NCBI GenBank assembly: GCA_946623785.1
Contig: CAMORM010000005.1
Location: 1-43,187, forward strand
From: an uncultured Verrucomicrobiota bacterium
Lineage (GTDB): Bacteria > Verrucomicrobiota > Kiritimatiellia > RFP12 > UBA1067
DNA: 43,187 nucleotides
Reading direction: 5' to 3'
Below the pieces are notes generated by a model. That model worked only from the letters and a program-made list of their open reading frames with translations. It ran no database searches and was not told the origin of the DNA. Below are positions 37,293-43,187 of the stretch, one piece after another. Made by a program: the position numbers and the translations under genes. Every line of letters starts with the position of its first letter. The stretch's first letter is position 1.

Positions 37293-40200
37293 ATGAAGAA
37301 ACCCGGAACACTGGCCTGGCTGGCGATGGTCCTGCCGGCCTCAATCGCAGTTTCGTACTGGTGCGGGAGGTGCAGTAGCTCCCGGCCATGTGCCACGGAG
37401 GGGCTAGCGGCGCCCGCCGCCGAGCAGCCTGCCGAGAAACGGGCGAAGACGAATCTCGTCGAGGCGGTTGCGGACCAGCGCAGGACATATACGGTCAAGG
37501 ATGATGACGACCTGTATAATGTTGCGATAGCCAACGGCGTGAGTGCGTCCGACCTGAAGGCGGCCAACAACCTCACGGACGACACGTTGACTCCCGGACA
37601 GGAGCTGGTCATCCCGTCTGACGAGGAACCGGCCGAGCCGCACGCTGCGGCGAAGGCAGCTCCGGCGGCTGCGACCGCGCGGGGAAACCATCCGCCGAAG
37701 GAAAAGACCGAACCTGCCCCAGCAGTCGAGCGCATCAGCTGGGACGCATGGGATGGCGAAGCACAGGTGGACTTCAACTTCAGGCCCGACCTCGCGAAGG
37801 CCCGCGACTTCATCCGCTTCGAGCCTGCAGCCAAGGACTTCTCCGTGCGGGGCGTGTACTGGGACGAGACCAGGATGGTCGTGGCGATCAACGACGACTC
37901 GCTTCGCGGCACGAACATTGTCCTTACGATCAAGGCCGGAATGCCTGATGTCAAGGGACGGACGCTTGGCAGGGACTACAGGCGGGAGTTTCATTTCAAC
38001 GACGCCATGCCAAGGGTTTCCTTTGCCTCCGGCGGACGGTATCTTGCGCCGCTCGGCGCCTGTTCCGTCGGAGTGGAGTGCATGAACGTGAAGGAGGTCG
38101 AGTATTCTCTTTCGCGCGTTCCAGCGCACAACATAGTGCAGCTGCTCGCCCGCGAGGAGTGCAACTACGGCAGCTGGTACGGTTCCGTGGATGATGACGA
38201 CACTCTAGAGCTTGCCCAGAAGGCCGTTGCCGGCAAACTTGCGGTGAACTCCAGCCACAACGAAAAGAAGTTCGTTCCCGTGCCGATCCGCGACGCGGAG
38301 GGCAAGGTGATCTGCGGTACGTATCTGCTTTCCGTGAAGGTGGCGGACAAGCTTCCGGAGGACGCCAGCTGGCAGGAACGGGACAGCCGTAACCCAGCCT
38401 ACAGGCTCGTCTGCACGACCGACATCGGCGTTTCCGCGCGTAACGCCGACGGATGGATATACGCGTGGACGACTTCGCTTGCAACGGGCTATCCCGAAAG
38501 CGGCATAAAGGTCGAGGTGTTCGCCTCCAACGGCGACGTCATCGCCTCCGACGTTTCCGGCGCGGACGGCCTTGCGGCCTGCGAGCTGCCCAAGGAGAGC
38601 GAGCCCTTTGCGGTCGTTGCGTCGCGCGAAGACGGGTCCGACTGCGCCTTCCTCGCGCTGTCCAATAAGATGCTCATAGACGAGACCGTGGCAGGCCCCG
38701 GCGGCGAACGTGCCTTCGTGGACGCCGACAAAAACGAGGCGTACGTCTGGACCGACCGCGGCATATACCGCCACGGAGAGCCGATAATGGTTCAGGCGAT
38801 CGTCCGCAACGGCGCCGGCAATGCGCCGAAGCCTTTCCCGCTCACGCTCCGGCTGAAGGATCCAAAGCGGCGCGTATATGCGAAGGCAACCGGGATCATC
38901 GACGAATTCGGCAGGTTCACACATGACGCGTTCTCGGTGCCTGAGAGCATGATGTCCGGCACATGGTGGATCGAGGCCACCGTTCCGGGTGGGAAGGATG
39001 GCGAGGACATCGAACTTGGGTGGACGAGCGTGAAGATCGAGGAGTTCGTGCCGCCGAAAGTGCGTGTCGCCATTGCCGAAATGCCGGAGAGCGGCGTCCT
39101 TGCGATGAAGTGCGACGGCAACAACTGCGCCACCGCCGAACCCATGGCCTTCAAAGTGAAGGTTTCCGGCGAGCATCTCTTCGGCGGTCCTGCGGCAGGC
39201 CTGTTTGCGGACGTCGCCTATTCGTTCGAGGACGCGCCGTTCGCGCCTGAGGGATGGAAGGGATGGAACTTCGGCGACTCGTCGCGCAAGGTCGCGCCAA
39301 ACTTCGACAAGGTGGACGGCGTTCAGCTCGACGAAAACGGAGTCGCCGAATTCGCCATACAGCCCGACTGCGTCCTGACGCCTTCCGCCGCGGTGAAGCT
39401 CACCGTGCAGGGCAGCGTGCGCGAAAGCGGAGGGCGTCCCGCAACGGCCCGCAGGAGCGCCGTCCTGCACGTTCGCCAGTTCTACATCGGGAGCACTCTC
39501 GGCGAGAGCGTGGCGCAGACGAACGGAGGCGCGAAGCGCAAGGTCGCGCTTGTGCGCTTCGACGGCACCCGCTTCGCCGAGAGGAAGAAGCTCGACGTAA
39601 AGTTCGAAAGGGTCGAGAACAACTATACGTGCGTGAGGACGGAAGAAGGCTTCTACACGTGGAAGTGCGAGAGGCTCCAGTATCCGCTTTCGAAGTCGAG
39701 CGTTGAGACAGACGAAAACGGCGAGGCCGAGATTGTGTGCCCCGCGGACGGCTGGGGCGAAATCGCCGCGACGGTTTCCGATCCGGCGACGGGCGCTTCC
39801 TTCGGCACGACGTACTGGGTCGAATGGGCGTCCGGCGGAGACGACGTACTCCGCGCTCCGATGCGCGACCCGACCGCGCTTACCGTCGTTCCAGACAGGA
39901 AGGTGTACCGTCCCGGCGACAAGCCCGTCCTCACGGTGAAGTCTCCCTTCGCCGGACGTGCGTGGATAACCGGCATGCGCAAGGGCGTGATAGTCAACAA
40001 GGTGGTCGCGCTCACGAACCTGACGTCCGTTGTCGAGCTCGGCGCGGTCGAGGAGGACTGGGCTCCTGGAGCCGATGTCGCGGTAACCGTGGTGCAGGCG
40101 GTGAAGTCCGGGGCGAAGCACCGCGCCTCCCGCGCCCGCGGAATCGCGCGGCTCAAGATCACTCCCGCCGATAGGATACTCGACGTCAAGGTGGCTTCCA

Positions 40201-42440
40201 CTTCCGGGTACGTACCCGGCGCAGGCTCGAAGCTCAAGGCCGAGATAACCGTTGTCGGAGAAGTGGAGCCCGGAGCCGTTGCCACGGTGACTGCCGTCGA
40301 CGAAGGGATAAACATCTTTACGGACCAAAAGGTCCCCGACCCCGCCGGATGGTTTGCGGAGACCCGCTTTGCGTACCACCCGCTCTACGACATCTACAAC
40401 AGGCTTCTGCCGGTCTTGGACGATCCGCTCAGGGCGAACGGCGCGAAGACCGGCGGCGGAGCGGACGCGGGAATGTTCGGACGCGTTAGCCCGGTGCCTA
40501 CGCGCCGCTTCAAGCCGCTTTCGAAGTGGCAGCGCGACGTGAAGCTCGTGGACGGAAAGGCGAGCGTGGAGTTCGACCTCGGAGAGTTCACGGGGGAGAT
40601 ACGCGTAACTGCTGTTGCCGCGAACAAGACGGGAACCGGCGCAGGCGCTGCGCAGCAGAAGGTCTCGCCGAAGCTCGTAGCCCAGCCCGATGCTCCGCGC
40701 TTTGCGGCGCCTGGCGACACGGTGACCCTCACGTACACCCTCAACAACAGGGGCGGGGAAGCATGCACCGCCGAATACTCGATTTCCGCCGCCGGAACCA
40801 ATCTGACCGGAAAGGTCGAGCTTGCAAAGGATGCATCCAAGACGCTCGAGTTCCCCGTGAAGATCGGCAACGCAGTTGGCGAGGAGAAGATATCGTACGT
40901 GGTGAAGGCGTTTGGCGAAGAGCACGCGGAGGAGATACTTCTCCCCGTGCGCCCTGCAGTCGCGTGGGAGAAGACTGGCGAGACGGTCATCCTCAACCCC
41001 GGCGAGGAGCGCGTGTTCGAGCTGCCGCAGAACGATCTGTTCCGCGACATCGCGGAGCGCACGTTCACCGTCTCTGGATCGCCGCTTTCGGAGCTCGTCT
41101 CTGCGTTTTCGTACCTGGCGCACTATCCGTACGGCTGCCTGGAGCAGACTACTTCGCAGGTGTTCCCGCTTGTCGCAGCGGGAGGCATTCTCAACAAGCT
41201 TGACGTCGAGCGCACTACGATAGCGAATGATGCCGAGGAAGCCGTAAGGAACGGAATCGCAAGGGTTGTTTCGATGATCCGCTACGACGGTTTCGCCATG
41301 TGGCCGGATTCGAACGTGGAGGCATGGAACGACGACGTTCCGGTATACGCATCGCTGTTCCTGGCGGAAGCCGCTAAGGCCGGATTCGAAGTGCCTAGGG
41401 ACGCGCTCGAATCCGTGAAGAGGTTCTGCCGCGACTGGGTTCACGATGGCCCTGCTCGTGCCAACAGCATTGGATCTGCTCTTGTCCTTGCCGTCTGCGG
41501 CACGCCCGACAAGGCTACGATGTACGACTGGCTTGATTCGCGCGACAAGATGGCCGACACCGCGAGATGTCGGCTTGCACGCGCGTTCGTGCTTGCTGGA
41601 GACCGTGTCGCTGCGGCAAAGCTCCTTGCGGACGTAAAGCCCGCCGGCGGCGCAACGCAGCTTTCCGAGGCGATCATGGCGCTGTGCGAGCTTGATTCGT
41701 CCGATCCGCGCCTGCCTGGGTTTGTCGCGGCGCTTCTGCGCAAGCGGGATCCCAAGCGCGGACACTGGCTCACGACTGGCGAGAACGCGCGCTCCCTCAT
41801 GGCGCTAGGCACGTACTACCGCATCACTGGAATCGGCGGCGGCAAGCCCGAGGCGGTTCTTCTTTGCGGCGGCAAGGAACTGAAGCTCGAGGACGGCAAG
41901 CGGAAGTCCGTGAAGGGCGGCGAGACGGTGAAGGTTGCGAACAGGGGAACTGGCCCCGTCTATCTCGCATTCGAGACGAGGCGCCTCCCCGACCAGTCGA
42001 ACGCGTCTGCCTATTCGAACGGCATGACCATAGCGCTTGAGACTCGCCGCCTCGTCGGAAAGCAGGAACCGGTCGATCCCTCCACGCTCAAGCGCGGGGA
42101 CAACGCGCTCATTGCGGTAAAGTTGACGGTCGCCGGCGCGCGGTCCATGGCGGACTACGTGATAGACATGCCTCTCCCGGCGTGCTTCGAGCCCGCCGAC
42201 GCGAGCAACTTCACGCAGGCGAGCAGGGAGTACGAGTTGAGGCGCGAGGCGCGGGACGACCGCGTGGTGATCTTCACCCGGCCCTACGATGCGAAGGCCG
42301 GCGAGACGCTCGAGTTCCTCGTTCCGGTTTCGGTTGTCACTTCCGGCGAGTTCGCCTTCCCGGGAGCCACGGCTGAGGCTATGTACATTCCTGAAGTCAA
42401 CGCGCGCAGCGCGTCCGCAAGGATTGCCATCGTGAAATGA
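37293..42440 (+). CDS. Bacterial alpha-2-macroglobulin with N-terminal LysM domain
   Basis: A 1715-residue protease-trapping envelope protein. After an N-terminal hydrophobic segment a LysM domain spans about residues 64-109 (YTVKDDDDLYNVAIANGVS... LTPGQELVIPS), then a Pro/Ala-rich linker and the macroglobulin domains (e.g. AYVWTDRGIYRHGEPIMVQA near residue 487). The thioester motif is intact: Cys1282-L-E-Q1285 in PYGCLEQT. This motif traps attacking proteases covalently. E. coli-type homologues are anchored as lipoproteins; here LysM suggests peptidoglycan binding instead. Its stop overlaps the PBP1C start by four bases (ATGA), the known pairing in which PBP1C repairs the wall and the macroglobulin guards the periplasm. 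Confidence 0.92.
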   Translation: MKKPGTLAWLAMVLPASIAVSYWCGRCSSSRPCATEGLAAPAAEQPAEKRAKTNLVEAVADQRRTYTVKDDDDLYNVAIANGVSASDLKAANNLTDDTLTPGQELVIPSDEEPAEPHAAAKAAPAAATARGNHPPKEKTEPAPAVERISWDAWDGEAQVDFNFRPDLAKARDFIRFEPAAKDFSVRGVYWDETRMVVAINDDSLRGTNIVLTIKAGMPDVKGRTLGRDYRREFHFNDAMPRVSFASGGRYLAPLGACSVGVECMNVKEVEYSLSRVPAHNIVQLLAREECNYGSWYGSVDDDDTLELAQKAVAGKLAVNSSHNEKKFVPVPIRDAEGKVICGTYLLSVKVADKLPEDASWQERDSRNPAYRLVCTTDIGVSARNADGWIYAWTTSLATGYPESGIKVEVFASNGDVIASDVSGADGLAACELPKESEPFAVVASREDGSDCAFLALSNKMLIDETVAGPGGERAFVDADKNEAYVWTDRGIYRHGEPIMVQAIVRNGAGNAPKPFPLTLRLKDPKRRVYAKATGIIDEFGRFTHDAFSVPESMMSGTWWIEATVPGGKDGEDIELGWTSVKIEEFVPPKVRVAIAEMPESGVLAMKCDGNNCATAEPMAFKVKVSGEHLFGGPAAGLFADVAYSFEDAPFAPEGWKGWNFGDSSRKVAPNFDKVDGVQLDENGVAEFAIQPDCVLTPSAAVKLTVQGSVRESGGRPATARRSAVLHVRQFYIGSTLGESVAQTNGGAKRKVALVRFDGTRFAERKKLDVKFERVENNYTCVRTEEGFYTWKCERLQYPLSKSSVETDENGEAEIVCPADGWGEIAATVSDPATGASFGTTYWVEWASGGDDVLRAPMRDPTALTVVPDRKVYRPGDKPVLTVKSPFAGRAWITGMRKGVIVNKVVALTNLTSVVELGAVEEDWAPGADVAVTVVQAVKSGAKHRASRARGIARLKITPADRILDVKVASTSGYVPGAGSKLKAEITVVGEVEPGAVATVTAVDEGINIFTDQKVPDPAGWFAETRFAYHPLYDIYNRLLPVLDDPLRANGAKTGGGADAGMFGRVSPVPTRRFKPLSKWQRDVKLVDGKASVEFDLGEFTGEIRVTAVAANKTGTGAGAAQQKVSPKLVAQPDAPRFAAPGDTVTLTYTLNNRGGEACTAEYSISAAGTNLTGKVELAKDASKTLEFPVKIGNAVGEEKISYVVKAFGEEHAEEILLPVRPAVAWEKTGETVILNPGEERVFELPQNDLFRDIAERTFTVSGSPLSELVSAFSYLAHYPYGCLEQTTSQVFPLVAAGGILNKLDVERTTIANDAEEAVRNGIARVVSMIRYDGFAMWPDSNVEAWNDDVPVYASLFLAEAAKAGFEVPRDALESVKRFCRDWVHDGPARANSIGSALVLAVCGTPDKATMYDWLDSRDKMADTARCRLARAFVLAGDRVAAAKLLADVKPAGGATQLSEAIMALCELDSSDPRLPGFVAALLRKRDPKRGHWLTTGENARSLMALGTYYRITGIGGGKPEAVLLCGGKELKLEDGKRKSVKGGETVKVANRGTGPVYLAFETRRLPDQSNASAYSNGMTIALETRRLVGKQEPVDPSTLKRGDNALIAVKLTVAGARSMADYVIDMPLPACFEPADASNFTQASREYELRREARDDRVVIFTRPYDAKAGETLEFLVPVSVVTSGEFAFPGATAEAMYIPEVNARSASARIAIVK

Positions 42441-43187
42441 TTTCCGTGGGGGTCATCAGTCGTTACGCGCGGCGGCTTGCGAAAGTCGCCGCGTGGGCGC
42501 TCGCGATTTGCGCCGTCGCGTTTGCCGTGTCGTGGATGTTCATCGATCCCGTGGACGAATCGACCGCCGGGGAGTATCCGGGAGGCGTCGTGCTGAGGGA
42601 CGCCGGCGGCAAGGTGCTGCGCGTGTCTCTCGGCAAGGACGACACTGACTGCCGTCCATACTACTCGGCGCGTGAGGACGACTGGATCGTGAAGGCGCTT
42701 GTCGCTTCGGAGGACCGCCTCTACTGGCATCATCCCGGCGTCAACCCGTGGAGCGTTGCGCGCGCGTTGAGGCTAAACGTGTTCGGCGGGCGGCGCATTT
42801 CCGGCGCGTCCACGATAACCATGCAGGCTGTGCGCCTCATCTCGCCTCATCCGAAGAGCTACTGGTGGAAGTACCTCGAGGCGTTCAAGGCGCTGAAGCT
42901 CGAGCGCGACCACGACAAGCTCTGGATCGTCACGCAGTACCTGAACCGCGCGCCGTTCGGGTCGAACCTGATCGGAATCGAAGCGGCGTCGAACGGCTGG
43001 TTCGGGAAGGGGGCGCACGACCTCTCGATAGGCGAGGCCGCGCTGCTCGCGGGAATCGTGCAGCGCCCCACGAGGTTCCGTCCCGACCGCCATCTCGACG
43101 ACGCCCTGAAGCGCCGCGAGTACGTGCTCGGGCGGATGCTCGAGCTTGGCTACATAACCGAGGAGCAGCTGAGGTGCGCCACGGCCG
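42437..43187 (+). CDS. pbpC: Penicillin-binding protein 1C, N-terminal part (cut by window end)
   Basis: The first 250 codons of a class A-type PBP. A membrane anchor (about residues 15-36) is followed by the GT51 glycosyltransferase domain: SEDRLYWHHPGV with the catalytic Glu, GASTITMQAVRLI, LERDHDKLWIVTQYLNRAPFG and LSIGEAALLAGIVQRP. PGVNPWSVARALRLN and TMQAVRL instead of TQQLVKN are typical of PBP1C. The start overlaps the macroglobulin stop, so they are co-translated. The transpeptidase and C-terminal domains lie beyond the window. Confidence 0.92.
   Translation, partial: MISVGVISRYARRLAKVAAWALAICAVAFAVSWMFIDPVDESTAGEYPGGVVLRDAGGKVLRVSLGKDDTDCRPYYSAREDDWIVKALVASEDRLYWHHPGVNPWSVARALRLNVFGGRRISGASTITMQAVRLISPHPKSYWWKYLEAFKALKLERDHDKLWIVTQYLNRAPFGSNLIGIEAASNGWFGKGAHDLSIGEAALLAGIVQRPTRFRPDRHLDDALKRREYVLGRMLELGYITEEQLRCATA

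Noticed and set aside
38205-41765. Open frame of 1186 codons on the minus strand inside the macroglobulin gene
   Set aside because: It mirrors a confident gene with an intact thioester motif; long antisense frames are expected in G+C-rich DNA, and the translation shows no domain or signal.

Overview
The window is a G+C-rich chromosomal segment, almost fully coding, from a diderm bacterium of the PVC superphylum, most likely a Kiritimatiellota/Verrucomicrobiota-type anaerobe. Three things support this: a 51-residue protein at 17515..17670 resembling the small basic protein family shared by Verrucomicrobia and Chlamydiae; an LpxC homologue together with a MurE carrying the diaminopimelate DNPR motif, which imply an outer membrane and DAP peptidoglycan; and a large secreted protein with TSP3-like calcium loops. 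The phylum assignment is inference; no rRNA is present.

Layout. 12..4774: two-domain esterase (start probably outside the window), CstA transporter and a phosphohexomutase. 4907..8519: hisS, an exported SEL1-repeat protein and a lactonase-like lipoprotein. The stretch 3722..7380 holds five arrays of degenerate 7-8 bp tandem repeats, three of them inside the phosphohexomutase gene. 8609..9900: tRNA-Ala(GGC) with terminator, then an exported phytase-like esterase. 9981..12753: coaC, fabD, a sirtuin and a NusG paralogue, ending against a convergent tRNA-Leu(TAA). 12978..14657: exported thioredoxin-like protein and LpxC. 14927..17390: a type IV pilin-like protein and a GT-C-like membrane protein. 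17515..25059: the small basic protein, then glycosyltransferase and holA on the minus strand, divergent from an HTH-EIIA fusion, rimO, a KefB-like antiporter and a lipoprotein, then rlmB on the minus strand.

25342..30308 is the start of a dcw (division and cell wall) cluster: mraZ, rsmH, ftsL, ftsI and a MurE lacking its N-terminal domain. The mraZ promoter carries period-10 TGGGN boxes, and a second inverted set lies about 200 bp upstream. The cluster breaks off after murE at a 23-codon ORF and is followed by an accessory block (30408..36651): a 1492-residue secreted protein with a C-terminal alpha/beta hydrolase, an A+T-richer exported partner, and a small EF-hand-like protein whose first ~33 residues resemble the start of a type IIG/MmeI-like DNA methyltransferase. 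A lipoprotein, a LysM-bearing bacterial alpha-2-macroglobulin and the start of penicillin-binding protein 1C follow; the last two form a known envelope-defence pair.

Two signals recur. Most promoters share an extended -10 (TGnTATAAT-like) behind a short T-tract and a GC block rather than a clear -35. Four genes (holA, the HTH-EIIA gene, rlmB, the giant hydrolase) begin 6-7 nt after the -10 and so look leaderless. No transposase, integrase, CRISPR array or complete phage gene was seen.
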